The notes: generated by a model not told the origin, from the sequence alone. A stretch of DNA of 56,062 bases from an uncultured Eubacteriales bacterium (GCA_949289145.1 CASEML010000071.1:1-56062); one strand, 5' to 3'; positions 7,701-16,476 are shown, numbered from the stretch's first letter. Translations and numbers: made by a program.

Positions 7701-9773
7701 ATGATTAAAAAATATAGTTTTGGAAAAGTGTTTGATACAGAAGCAGTAGTAAAGAGCATAAAGGCAGCCAGAGGAAAGATGCCTTTCTTTCAGCAGCAGG
7801 ATAATGATACAAAAGAGGGACTGCTGTTTACCTATGAAATGGAAAAAGAAGATAAGGTGTATGGGCTGGGAGAACAGGTCAGGGGAATCAATAAAAGAGG
7901 ACATTTGTATATCAGTAATTGTGCAGATGATCCGGTACATTCCGAAGAAAAGAATTCTCTTTATGGGGCACATAATTTTATTCTGGTAGACGGTAAGGAA
8001 AGATTTCTGGTATTCTTTGATACCCCGGAAAAAGTAACTTTTGATATTGGGTATACGGATATGGATGTACTTACGGTAGAAACGGCAAAAGATGTGGACT
8101 GCTATGTGATAACCGGAAATAAATTGTTGGATATAATCAAAGAGTTTCGTGAAATCATTGGCCAGAGTTACATTGCACCACTTTGGGCATTCGGATACCA
8201 GCAGTGCCGCTGGAGCTATATGAACGAAGAAGAAATCAGAGAAGTAGTGAAAGGGCACAGAGAAAATCATATTCCCTTAGATACCGTTTATATGGACATT
8301 GATTATATGGATTCCTATAAAGATTTTACCATCAATGAAAAAGCCTTCCCTAAATTTGAAAAATTTGTGGAAGAAATGAAGAAAGAACATATCCGCCTGA
8401 TTCCGATCATTGATGCGGGGGTGAAAATTGAAAAAGGTTATGATGTATATGAAGAAGGTGTAAAAAATAACTACTTCTGTAAAGATGAAGAGGGCAAGGA
8501 CTTTGTAGGGGCAGTATGGCCGGGAAAAGTACATTTTCCTGATTTCTTAAATGAAGATGCCAGAAAATGGTTTGGAAAGAAATACAAGTTTTTATTGGAT
8601 CAGGGCATTGAAGGCTTTTGGAATGATATGAATGAACCGGCAATTTTTTATTCTGATAAAGGCTTGCAGGAAGCCTTTGATTATGTGGACAGCGTGAAAG
8701 GAACTAACATTGATATTAATGCTTTCTTTACATTGAAAGATAAGGTGCTAGGAATTGCTAATTCACCGGCAGATTACAAAGCTTTCTATCACAATACAAA
8801 GGCAGGCAGAATTCGTCATGACAAGCTGCATAATTTATATGGATATAATATGACCAGGGCAGCAGGAGAAGCCTTCGATGAGATGGTTCCGGACAAGCGT
8901 ATTTTGATGTTTTCCAGGGCTTCCTATATTGGAATGCACAGAAACGGCGGTATCTGGCAGGGAGATAATCTGGCATGGTGGTCACACTTATTGATGACCA
9001 TAAAAATGCTACCATCTTTGAATATGTGTGGTTTCCTTTACACTGGTTCTGATATTGGCGGCTTTGGCGCAAATACCACAGAAGATCTTGTTCTGCGTTG
9101 GCTGGAGTTTGGAGTATTTACACCTTTGATGCGTAACCATGCGGCACTGGGGACCAGAAAGCAGGAGGCATATCAGTTTAAAAATGTGGAAGATTTTAAA
9201 AATATCATTGGTATCCGTTATGGTTTGATTTCTTATATTTATAGTGAATATATGAAAGCCGCATTAAATAATGAAATGTATGCAAAACCGCTGGCATTTG
9301 TTTATGAAGATGATGCATATGCGAAAGAGGTGGAGGATCAACTGATGATTGGAGATTCCATTATGATTGCACCTGTATATACACAGAATGCTAAGGGAAG
9401 GTATGTATATCTTCCGGAAGAAATGATGGCAGTGAAAATGAGAAGCCTTACAGAATATGACTGCAAAGTACTGCCGGCGGGACATCACTATGTGGACGTG
9501 GCTCTGAATGAGATGATTTTCTTTCTTCGGCCAAATTGCTTAGTGCCGGTTACCTATGGCGGAGAATCCACCGAAGAAGTGGATTTTACCACGTTGAAGG
9601 TGTTTGGATTTGTAAAGAAAAATACAACTTATAAACTCTATTTGGATGACGGTGTAAGCAAAGATTACGGAAAAAAAGAAAATTATATGGAGATTAAGGC
9701 AGACAAAAAGGGCAGCGTAACAGTGAACAGTGATAAGATAACCATCAGAGAAAGTGTAATTTTAAACAAATAA
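7701..9773 (+). CDS. Glycoside hydrolase family 31 alpha-glucosidase
   Basis: Cytoplasmic alpha-glucosidase or alpha-xylosidase-like enzyme of 690 aa, without signal peptide or membrane segment. The retaining GH31 machinery is visible: nucleophile D309 in GFWNDMNEP and acid/base D422 in IWQGDNLAWW, with SDIGGFG and PLMRNHAA further on. An in-frame ATG at 7686 exists, but AAGGAGG at 7689-7695 is well placed for the ATG at 7701. It lies divergent to an AraC regulator and is followed after 71 bp by a MATE transporter, so the three may form a sugar-responsive locus. Exact specificity (maltose, isomaltose, sulfoquinovose and so on) cannot be read by eye; W/F and D at the active site are those of ordinary alpha-glucosidases. 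Confidence 0.93.
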   Translation: MIKKYSFGKVFDTEAVVKSIKAARGKMPFFQQQDNDTKEGLLFTYEMEKEDKVYGLGEQVRGINKRGHLYISNCADDPVHSEEKNSLYGAHNFILVDGKERFLVFFDTPEKVTFDIGYTDMDVLTVETAKDVDCYVITGNKLLDIIKEFREIIGQSYIAPLWAFGYQQCRWSYMNEEEIREVVKGHRENHIPLDTVYMDIDYMDSYKDFTINEKAFPKFEKFVEEMKKEHIRLIPIIDAGVKIEKGYDVYEEGVKNNYFCKDEEGKDFVGAVWPGKVHFPDFLNEDARKWFGKKYKFLLDQGIEGFWNDMNEPAIFYSDKGLQEAFDYVDSVKGTNIDINAFFTLKDKVLGIANSPADYKAFYHNTKAGRIRHDKLHNLYGYNMTRAAGEAFDEMVPDKRILMFSRASYIGMHRNGGIWQGDNLAWWSHLLMTIKMLPSLNMCGFLYTGSDIGGFGANTTEDLVLRWLEFGVFTPLMRNHAALGTRKQEAYQFKNVEDFKNIIGIRYGLISYIYSEYMKAALNNEMYAKPLAFVYEDDAYAKEVEDQLMIGDSIMIAPVYTQNAKGRYVYLPEEMMAVKMRSLTEYDCKVLPAGHHYVDVALNEMIFFLRPNCLVPVTYGGESTEEVDFTTLKVFGFVKKNTTYKLYLDDGVSKDYGKKENYMEIKADKKGSVTVNSDKITIRESVILNK

Positions 9774-9787
9774 TAGAAAGCAGGCTT

Positions 9788-9801
9788 TGCAAACGTTTTA
9801 C
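9788..9801. promoter_or_regulatory. cre-like site between GH31 and MATE genes
   Basis: TGCAAACGTTTTAC matches 12 of 14 positions of the CcpA cre consensus. It lies in the loop of an imperfect hairpin: AGAAAGC (9775-9781) and CTTTG pair with CAAAG and GCTTTCT (9822-9828). It shares AAACGTTT with the site at 7627-7640. Confidence 0.35.
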
Positions 9802-9844
9802 TGTCATAAATACCAAAGTGCGCTTTCTAAGGGGAGGAAGGGCA

Positions 9845-11209
9845 ATGGAGAAAAACAGGAAAAATCAAGATATTAACATTGATGATTACACAATGAAACG
9901 AATGGCTGTCATGTCCATACCGATTTTTATGGAATTGTTTTTGCAGCTGTTAGTGGGAAATATGGATCAGATTATGATCAGTCGGTATTCTCAGAATGCA
10001 GTGGCGGCCATCGGCAATGGAAATCAGATTATGAGCATTCTGATTATTTTCATGAATGTGGTGGGGTCGGGTACTACCATAGTGCTGGCCAAGTATTTAG
10101 GTGCCAACAATAAGGAAAAGGTGGCAGAAACTTGTACAGTATCTATTGCGATGATTACCATTGTGGGATTTATTGCAAGTTTTATCCTTGTGGTGTTTCA
10201 TATGCCCATTTTCCGTCTTATGAATGTGCCGGAAGAAATTTTGTCAGATGCCTCTAAGTATATGTCTATTATTGGAGTTTGCGTGATTGTACAGGCAATA
10301 TATATTGGATTTGGAGCTATTTTGCGAAGCTATTCTATGAACAGTACCATAACGGTAATTTCCTTTACTATAAATATAGTGAATGTAATTGGAAATGCAA
10401 TTTTAATTTATGGCTTGTTTGGTTTGCCGGCACTTGGTATCGTGGGTGTAGCCATCTCTACGAATATCAGTAAGTGCGTAGGTTTGATCATTATGCTGAT
10501 CGTATTTAAGAAAAAGCTGGAAATTAAGCTTTCTTTCAAGTACTTGAGGCCGCTCTCTACAGACACCATCGGAAAAATTCTTGCAGTGGCGATTCCGTCA
10601 GGGGCAGAAGGAATATCTTACAATATTTCTCAGATGGTAGTTCTTGGAGTGGTGAATACTTTTGGAACCTATGTGGTGAATACTAAGGTCTACGTGGGGA
10701 TGGCAGCAAATGTGGCATACATTTATTCTGTTGCCATTGCCCAGGCACTGCAGGTAGTCATTGGCTATGTGATAGGTGCCGGAAGGAAAGATTTGGTAGC
10801 TAAAAAAGTCTGGTCAGTACAATTGGTGGCAACGGTGGTATCTGTAGGTTTAAGTATTCTTTTATATTTTAACTGCAGGGCATTTGTGGGCTTGTTTACT
10901 CATGACGAACGAGTATTGGCACTGGCGCAGCAAGTATTGCTGGTGGAAATCATACTGGAAGTGGGAAGGTCTATTAATCTTGTAATGGTAAAGGCATTGA
11001 TTGCCACCGGTGATGTGAAGTTTCCGGTAGTTTGTGGTATTATTTGCCAATGGGTGGCAGCAGCGTTGTTTTCCTATATTTTAGGAAGCGTTTTGGGGTT
11101 AGGGTTAGTAGGCGTGTGGATTGCACTGACCATGGACGAATGCAGCCGGGGATTTATCTATGTGATTCGGTTTAAAATGGGAAAATGGAAACAAATAAAT
11201 ACAACATAA
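9845..11209 (+). CDS. MATE family efflux transporter
   Basis: Polytopic inner-membrane antiporter of the MatE/NorM/DinF superfamily, 454 aa with about 12 hydrophobic segments. The paired MatE repeats are visible (IPIFMELFLQLLVGNMDQIM near the N-terminus; AIPSGAEGISYNISQMVV at mid-protein). Such proteins expel cationic compounds or metabolites using Na+ or H+. A GTG at 9818 is in frame, but GGGGAGG at 9831-9837 favours the ATG at 9845. It follows the GH31 gene and probably shares its transcript, although a hairpin with a cre-like loop lies between. A strong terminator follows at once. Export of drugs or of sugar products are both possible. Confidence 0.92.
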   Translation: MEKNRKNQDINIDDYTMKRMAVMSIPIFMELFLQLLVGNMDQIMISRYSQNAVAAIGNGNQIMSILIIFMNVVGSGTTIVLAKYLGANNKEKVAETCTVSIAMITIVGFIASFILVVFHMPIFRLMNVPEEILSDASKYMSIIGVCVIVQAIYIGFGAILRSYSMNSTITVISFTINIVNVIGNAILIYGLFGLPALGIVGVAISTNISKCVGLIIMLIVFKKKLEIKLSFKYLRPLSTDTIGKILAVAIPSGAEGISYNISQMVVLGVVNTFGTYVVNTKVYVGMAANVAYIYSVAIAQALQVVIGYVIGAGRKDLVAKKVWSVQLVATVVSVGLSILLYFNCRAFVGLFTHDERVLALAQQVLLVEIILEVGRSINLVMVKALIATGDVKFPVVCGIICQWVAAALFSYILGSVLGLGLVGVWIALTMDECSRGFIYVIRFKMGKWKQINTT

Positions 11210-11242
11210 TTTAAGCTGCCCAATATGGCAGCTTAAATTATG
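11205..11242 (+). terminator. Rho-independent terminator after the MATE gene
   Basis: Perfect 16-bp stem (11205-11220 with 11227-11242) with a six-base loop CAATAT, followed by TTTCT. The 5' arm includes the MATE stop codon. It isolates spoVAE from the sugar locus. Confidence 0.8.
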
Positions 11243-11326
11243 TTTCTAGTACATATTTTATACAGGTTTGGAAATACTACCCTTAGAAAATCGTTTTTGC
11301 ATGATGCAGAAGGGAGTCAGATTAGT

Positions 11327-11686
11327 ATGATGGATTATGTAAATGCTTTTTGGGTTGGAGGGCTGATCTGTGCATTGATTCAGATATTGATGGATAGGAC
11401 AAAGCTGATGCCTGGAAGAATTATGGTGCTTCTAGTTTGTACTGGAGTGGTACTTGGTGCCTTAAATTTATATCCTCCATTGGTGGAATTTGCAGGTGCC
11501 GGAGCCAGTGTACCATTGCTTGGTTTTGGAAATACCCTTTGGAAAGGAATCAGGGAAGCTGTGGACACAGATGGTTTTATTGGAATTTTTATGGGCGGCT
11601 TTACATCCAGCTCAGTGGGAATATCAGCGGCTCTGATTTTTGGATATATAGCAAGTTTGATTTTTAAACCGAAAATGAAAGAATAA
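11327..11686 (+). CDS. spoVAE: Stage V sporulation protein AE
   Basis: Small membrane protein of the SpoVA dipicolinate channel, 119 aa with about four hydrophobic segments. It has the typical features AFWVGGLICALIQ, DRTKLMPGRIMVL, the GVVLGALNLYPPLVEFAGAGA segment with its conserved glycines, GFGNTLWKGI and the C-terminal FGYIASLIFKPK. A longer reading from 11240 would run through the MATE terminator; the ATG at 11327 has AAGGGAG about 10 nt upstream. It is cut off from spoVAD by the AraC-GH31-MATE genes and has its own terminator, so it must be transcribed separately. I did not find a convincing sigma-G promoter in front of it. spoVAC is not in the window. Confidence 0.92.
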   Translation: MMDYVNAFWVGGLICALIQILMDRTKLMPGRIMVLLVCTGVVLGALNLYPPLVEFAGAGASVPLLGFGNTLWKGIREAVDTDGFIGIFMGGFTSSSVGISAALIFGYIASLIFKPKMKE

Positions 11687-11697
11687 AAGAATAATAG

Positions 11698-11740
11698 AAG
11701 CGGTACAGAGAACTCCTAAGAAGACAGCTCTGTACCGCTT
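11698..11740 (+). terminator. Terminator-like hairpin after spoVAE
   Basis: AAGCGGTACAGAG (11698-11710) pairs perfectly with CTCTGTACCGCTT (11728-11740); the loop is 17 nt. The following sequence ATTGTCTGTT is only moderately T-rich. Confidence 0.6.
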
Positions 11741-11781
11741 ATTGTCTGTTATACAAATGCAAAAATATATAACATATGTTC

Positions 11782-11810
11782 TTGACATTACTTTCCTAAC
11801 TGTATATAAT
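11782..11810 (+). promoter_or_regulatory. Consensus sigma-A promoter for the GntR-ABC operon
   Basis: TTGACA (11782-11787), exactly 17 nt, TATAAT (11805-11810). This is a full match to both hexamers and would be very strong unless repressed, which fits control by the first gene of the operon. Confidence 0.85.
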
Positions 11811-11831
11811 CTGTATCAAGATGAATAATAC

Positions 11832-11856
11832 ACTTAATAAAATAGTACAATTAAGT
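11832..11856. promoter_or_regulatory. Candidate operator for the GntR (YtrA-type) regulator
   Basis: Inverted repeat ACTTAAT (11832-11838), 11 nt, ATTAAGT (11850-11856), about 20 nt downstream of the -10 box and just before the Shine-Dalgarno site. The position suits autorepression. Confidence 0.45.
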
Positions 11857-11870
11857 AGAAAGGAAAAAAT

Positions 11871-12245
11871 ATGATTATTATTGATTACAAAGATAGAAGA
11901 CCTATTTATGAACAAGTAATTGAACGATTTCAAGACTTAATTGTCAAGGGTGTCTTAAAGCCTGACAGTCAGCTGCCTTCTGTGCGCAGTCTTGCCATGG
12001 AATTATCCATCAATCCTAACACGATACAAAGAGCTTATACAGAACTGGAACGTCAGGGGTATATTTATTCTGTAAAAGGCAGAGGCAGTTTTGTGAGTTT
12101 TAATGAAGAATTGTTGGATTTGAAACAAAAAGAAGTGAAAGAAAAGCTCCAGAAGATTATTGAGCTTGCCAAAAGTGTTCAGATTCCGGAAATACAAGTG
12201 CAAGAAATTGTAAAGGAAAGTTATCAGAGGGAGGAGATAAAATGA
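11871..12245 (+). CDS. GntR-family transcriptional regulator, YtrA subfamily
   Basis: Short GntR regulator of 124 aa. The N-terminal winged helix is clear: RRPIYEQVIERFQDLIVKG, LPSVRSLAMELSINPNTIQRAY and LERQGYIYSVKGRGSFV. A short dimerisation helix of about 45 residues follows, rather than a ligand-binding FadR or UTRA domain, which defines the YtrA subfamily. Such regulators repress their own operon with ABC genes and often respond to cell-wall antibiotics. The stop overlaps the ATPase start (ATGA), and a strong promoter with an inverted repeat lies upstream. Confidence 0.93.
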   Translation: MIIIDYKDRRPIYEQVIERFQDLIVKGVLKPDSQLPSVRSLAMELSINPNTIQRAYTELERQGYIYSVKGRGSFVSFNEELLDLKQKEVKEKLQKIIELAKSVQIPEIQVQEIVKESYQREEIK

Positions 12246-13144
12246 TAGAAGCAGCTGAAATCAGCAAAAGCTTTGGAGACATTAAAGCAGTAGATCATAT
12301 TTCTCTAACTATAAGAGAGGGAAACGTGTTCGGGCTGGTAGGAACCAACGGAGCAGGAAAAAGTACTTTTATGAGAATGATGGCTGGCGTTCTGTGCCCT
12401 GATCGGGGAACGATTTTAGTGGACGGCATACCGGTATATGAATCCGAGGAAGCGAAAAGAAAACTTTTTTATATTTCGGATGATCAGTTCTTTCTTTTGA
12501 ACTCCACACCAAAAGACATGGGATGTTTTTATAAAACCGTCTACCCGGAGTTTGACGAGAATAAGTATCTGGACTGTTTAGAGAAATTTTCCATGGATGC
12601 CAAAAGAAAGATTGCAACTTTTTCTAAGGGAATGAAAAAGCAACTTTCTATTTTGCTTGGAATCTGCGCCGGAACAAAATATCTTTTGTGCGATGAAACC
12701 TTTGATGGGCTGGATCCTGTGATGCGTCAGGGGATAAAAAGTCTGTTTGTTAGAGAAATGGGAGATCGGGGACTTACACCTGTAATAGCTTCACACAATT
12801 TAAGAGAGTTAGAAGATATCTGTGACCATGTGGGCTTGCTGCATAAAGGCGGTGTGCTTCTCTCAAAGGACTTATTGGAGATGAAGTGCAACATATTTAA
12901 AGTACAGTGTGTTTTCAATGATTCTATTATGGAATATGAAGCAGTTACAAAACTGGATGTATTGAAGCATGAAAGAAGAGGTTCTTTGGTCACATTGACT
13001 ATTCGGGGAGATCAGGAGGAGATTATGCATAGGATACAGAGTGCAAATCCTGTATTTAGTGAAATTCTTCCGTTATCTTTAGAAGAGATTTTTATCAGTG
13101 AAACGGAGGTAGTAGGATATGATATCAAAAAGCTCATTTTCTAG
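12242..13144 (+). CDS. ABC transporter ATP-binding protein (YtrB/YtrE-like)
   Basis: ATPase subunit of the regulator-linked ABC system, 300 aa. Walker A GTNGAGKST (about residues 37-45), signature-like FSKGMKKQLS, Walker B YLLCDETFDGLD and H-loop ASHNLRE are visible. The signature lacks the usual LSGGQ form (FSKGM), which is common in this drug-exporter-like subfamily. The last 80 residues form the typical C-terminal extension. The start has GGGAGGAG directly upstream, and its 3' end overlaps the permease gene by 26 nt, so the two are translated together. Confidence 0.92.
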   Translation: MIEAAEISKSFGDIKAVDHISLTIREGNVFGLVGTNGAGKSTFMRMMAGVLCPDRGTILVDGIPVYESEEAKRKLFYISDDQFFLLNSTPKDMGCFYKTVYPEFDENKYLDCLEKFSMDAKRKIATFSKGMKKQLSILLGICAGTKYLLCDETFDGLDPVMRQGIKSLFVREMGDRGLTPVIASHNLRELEDICDHVGLLHKGGVLLSKDLLEMKCNIFKVQCVFNDSIMEYEAVTKLDVLKHERRGSLVTLTIRGDQEEIMHRIQSANPVFSEILPLSLEEIFISETEVVGYDIKKLIF

Positions 13145-15203
13145 TTTGTTAAAAGAAGATATAAAGACAAAAATGTGGCTTGTTTTAGTGAATGTTATTT
13201 TATTGTTTCTAAATTTTCCTGTTGTTATGGCAATACAGGTACAGAATGTGGCGGAACATGTTAGAGCAGGTGCATACACAAAAGATCAGGTGGTTGATAT
13301 ATTAGTTTACTATATTGGCGGAAAGAATATGGCAACCATACTTCTTACATTGCTGATGGGATGTGTAGCGGGGGTGGCGCAGTTTGGATATTTATATCAC
13401 AAAAATCAGGTGGATTTTTATCATAGCCTGCCGATCCGCAGACAGAAATGTTTTTTGATACGCTTTGTAAATGGAATGTTAATGTATTTTCTGCCATACA
13501 TATTATTTTGCTTGATGGGGATTGCAGTGGTCTGCGCTTTTGGATATGGGCAGATGGCAATCATACGGGCGGCATTTTTAGGATTCCTAATAAATATGAT
13601 AGGTTATTTATTGTGTTATGCTACTGCAATACTGGCAGTATGTCTGACAGGGAATCTGTTTAGTGGAATTTGTGGAATCGTGACTTTTCAGGGGTACGGC
13701 ATTTTGACAGCGTTGTTTGCCAGAAGCATGATGAGTGAATATAGTGAAACTTATATGCCCGAATATGGAAAACTGGGGCAATTGTGTAATTTTATTTCAC
13801 CTATAGGTGCTTACAATCAATTATCTGATGTAATGAATGGGGATGGTTCTTCCAGTCCGCTGCTGTGGCTTTTGGGGTGCATGATTGCGGCTGTTTTACT
13901 AACAATGATATCATTCTGGGTATATCTTAACAGAAAGTCAGAAAGTGCCGGAAAGTCCATTGCATTTGAGAAAAGCAAGGGAATCATTAAAGTCTTTTTA
14001 ATGGTACTTATACTTGGGTGTGGAACCTTGTTTTTCCGATCCATGGGTTATAACGCAACATTTATCTGGTCGATGATTGGGTTTGTGATTACTTTTGTTT
14101 TAGCTCATATTATGGTTCAGATTGTTTTTGAAATGGATGTAAAAGCGGTAAAGCAGGGAATAAAATCGGCTCTTATGTCAGTAATTATTTCTATTGCGAT
14201 ATTTGGCGGATTTTATGTGGGAGGTCATTACTACGATAGTTACCAGATCGACTGGGACAAAATGGAGTATGCGGCAGTATATTTGGAGAATTATAATGGA
14301 TATGATGAAAGTTATTATGATGCGGAGCAAGGCTGTTATATCAGTTGTGAAGAATATATTTTTAAGCACATGAAGGTGAGAGATAAAGACTTAATCAAAA
14401 ACTTTACAAAGGACTGTATTGACAGCGGAAAGAAAGAAGGAGAGTTGGTTTCTGTTAACTTGAAGTACACATTGAAAAATGGGAAGGAAGTTTATAGAGC
14501 CTATAAAATAGAACATAATCTAATAAAAGATTATATTTTACAGCTTCTTGATAATAAAGAATACCGAATAGGAACAGTACAGATATTCAGTATCAATCCA
14601 GAAGAAGTTACGCAGATAAAATATTATGATGAGTGGTCAGACTATCAATATTTGAATATGTCACAAGAAGAAACGACAAATCTGATCGAAACTTATAAGG
14701 AAGAATACTTAAGTGCCACTGTGGATCAGTTGAATCAAAATGCACCTGTTATGAGCTTTATTCTGGCTACAAAAGAGGATAATATGGAATGGGATTTAAC
14801 AACGGTTTATGTTTATCCATCCTTTGAAAAGACCATTTCTATGCTGGAGAGTAAGGGCATGGAAGCAAAAACAATGGAAGATACCAATATTACAGAAATT
14901 ACAGTATCATGGTGGAAGGAGATAGAAGATGGAGTAATGGAGCCGTTGGAAGTAACATATACAGAACCAGAAAAAATTCAGCAATTAAAACAATTGTTAT
15001 CCTTTGCAGAGTATGGTTATTATACAGCATTTGATTGTGATTATACTCTGAAACAGGATTATACTATCGTACTGGAACTGGAAGATGAAGATAGGGGCAT
15101 TTCCCAGCAAAGTGCAGTATTTATCAAAGAAATACCGGAATGGCTGCAGGAGGATTTGAAAAATACGGAAATCCAGCAGGAGATAGAAGGGACAGCCCAG
15201 TAG
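13119..15203 (+). CDS. ABC transporter permease with large C-terminal extracytoplasmic domain
   Basis: 694-aa membrane protein. The first 370 residues hold seven or eight hydrophobic segments. From about residue 375 the protein is polar and acidic, rich in Tyr, Glu and Asp, with no further membrane span, so it probably projects outside. This architecture resembles permeases carrying a DUF6449-type C-terminal domain in Clostridia; that name is from memory. The gene overlaps the ATPase gene by 26 nt, and GGAGG lies about 13 nt before the ATG. With the GntR regulator it forms a sensing or export unit, perhaps for peptide antibiotics. The function of the outer domain is unknown. Confidence 0.82.
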   Translation: MISKSSFSSLLKEDIKTKMWLVLVNVILLFLNFPVVMAIQVQNVAEHVRAGAYTKDQVVDILVYYIGGKNMATILLTLLMGCVAGVAQFGYLYHKNQVDFYHSLPIRRQKCFLIRFVNGMLMYFLPYILFCLMGIAVVCAFGYGQMAIIRAAFLGFLINMIGYLLCYATAILAVCLTGNLFSGICGIVTFQGYGILTALFARSMMSEYSETYMPEYGKLGQLCNFISPIGAYNQLSDVMNGDGSSSPLLWLLGCMIAAVLLTMISFWVYLNRKSESAGKSIAFEKSKGIIKVFLMVLILGCGTLFFRSMGYNATFIWSMIGFVITFVLAHIMVQIVFEMDVKAVKQGIKSALMSVIISIAIFGGFYVGGHYYDSYQIDWDKMEYAAVYLENYNGYDESYYDAEQGCYISCEEYIFKHMKVRDKDLIKNFTKDCIDSGKKEGELVSVNLKYTLKNGKEVYRAYKIEHNLIKDYILQLLDNKEYRIGTVQIFSINPEEVTQIKYYDEWSDYQYLNMSQEETTNLIETYKEEYLSATVDQLNQNAPVMSFILATKEDNMEWDLTTVYVYPSFEKTISMLESKGMEAKTMEDTNITEITVSWWKEIEDGVMEPLEVTYTEPEKIQQLKQLLSFAEYGYYTAFDCDYTLKQDYTIVLELEDEDRGISQQSAVFIKEIPEWLQEDLKNTEIQQEIEGTAQ

Positions 15204-15234
15204 AAAGAATAGCTACCATATTTTATAAATAAAG

Positions 15235-15264
15235 AAATGGCACGAACGAATGTTCGTGCCATTT
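15235..15264. terminator. Bidirectional terminator between convergent genes
   Basis: AAATGGCACGAAC (15235-15247) pairs perfectly with GTTCGTGCCATTT (15252-15264) around a GAAT loop. It serves the ABC operon on the plus strand and the secreted-protein gene on the minus strand. Confidence 0.75.
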
Positions 15265-15270
15265 GCCATT

Positions 15271-16353
15271 TTACTTTATATAAACAATTCTTGTTATATT
15301 ACCTTTTTGATTTATCACATCCTGCAAGGTCTTGTTAGAATATTTGCCTGGATCAAAAATTAAAAATTTATCTGCGGAAATACTTTTGCCTCCGGAATAT
15401 CCATAAACTGTTACCCAATGCATACCGCCTGAAGAATTCTTCAAACATACAGATGCCATTTTACCTTTGGAAAGTAAGGTGTATAAGCGATTTAGTGCCA
15501 CAGTGCCGCTGTAATATTCCTGAGCCCACGTATTTGGCAGGCTGCCCCAAATCAGCAAACCACCGGAGGTATAGAGGCGTGTATTTTGTGCCAGTTCCTT
15601 TGGAAGAGTATTTGTTCCATTGTATGCCATGATTAATGCTATATTGCAAGTAAGACAGCCGGAACGTGCAAGGGAATAAGAAGAGTTTCCAAGCATGACT
15701 TTTTGATAGGCGGCTTGTGTCTGAACATAAGGAAAAGCATTGTACTGACTTTGTGTCATGGAATAGTCTTTTAAAACAATTTTCGGGTACAGATAATCCC
15801 AATGGGCATATAAAGTGGTTGTTTTGGTGATTTTAACCTTGCTGGTGGATAGTATCCGAGTGCCGCCGTTTTTTTTGGTGTACCAGCCAAGAAAGGTGTA
15901 GCCTTTTTTAGTTGGAGTAGCAAGCTTTCCATAAGTAGAAGCGTAAGTCACTTTATAGCTGGATTTAGAAACTTTACCGCCGTTGGCATTTAATTTTACC
16001 TTGTAGTTTTTTGCCTTCCAGTGCGCATATAAAGTGTGATTTTCTAAACTGGTTACGAGAGTAGCAGATTTTATTTTGGTACCTTTCTTGGCTGAGGTAT
16101 ACCATCCTTGAAAAGTGTAGCCTTTTCTGGTAGGTTTGGGAAGTTTTCCGTATTTTTTACCAGTGGTCACCAAAATATCGTCGTATTTGGCTGAAGTTTT
16201 GTAATTCAAATTAAAACGAACGGTAATCTTTGAATTTGGTGTAACCGCAGATGTGGGTGACACAGAGGATGCCTTGGCTGTAGTGCTAAAAGTAACAAGC
16301 GTTAAGCAAAGCAGGCTTAATAAAAATAAAGTACTCTTAAATATCTTTGTCAT
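15271..16353 (-). CDS. Secreted C39-like cysteine peptidase with two InlB repeats
   Basis: 360-aa secreted protein. Residues 1-28 form a signal peptide (TFSTTAKASS at the cleavage region). Two Listeria-type InlB B-repeats (Flg_new) follow at about residues 42-112 and 116-187, each with GYTFxGWYT and LYAHW. Residues about 200-360 resemble a C39-like papain fold: Cys in SGCLTCNIALIMAY, His in GMHWVTVYGY and Asp in FLIFDPG could form the triad. InlB repeats usually act as spacers or bind surfaces, so this may be a surface-acting peptidase. There is no LPXTG or membrane anchor, so it is released or held non-covalently. It is monocistronic with a GAAGGGGAA ribosome site. Confidence 0.8.
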   Translation of the reverse strand: MTKIFKSTLFLLSLLCLTLVTFSTTAKASSVSPTSAVTPNSKITVRFNLNYKTSAKYDDILVTTGKKYGKLPKPTRKGYTFQGWYTSAKKGTKIKSATLVTSLENHTLYAHWKAKNYKVKLNANGGKVSKSSYKVTYASTYGKLATPTKKGYTFLGWYTKKNGGTRILSTSKVKITKTTTLYAHWDYLYPKIVLKDYSMTQSQYNAFPYVQTQAAYQKVMLGNSSYSLARSGCLTCNIALIMAYNGTNTLPKELAQNTRLYTSGGLLIWGSLPNTWAQEYYSGTVALNRLYTLLSKGKMASVCLKNSSGGMHWVTVYGYSGGKSISADKFLIFDPGKYSNKTLQDVINQKGNITRIVYIK

Positions 16354-16459
16354 ATTATATTCCCCTTCATATGTATTTTCGACATTTATCGCATGTATCT
16401 ATGATAACCTTTCAGAGACATTGGTGCAAGTGAAAATAATTGCCAAAAAACAAAAAAAT

Positions 16460-16476
16460 CTTAAGATTTTCTTAAG
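16460..16476 (-). terminator. Intrinsic terminator of spoVB
   Basis: On the minus strand CTTAAGA, AAA, TCTTAAG is followed by a run of T (plus-strand A run 16451-16459). The stop codon of spoVB lies inside the stem. Confidence 0.7.

Noticed and set aside
7656-8270. 204-codon open frame on the minus strand inside the GH31 gene
   Set aside because: The translation is rich in Phe, Ile and His, as expected for the antisense of an AT-rich gene, and the GH31 frame is certain.
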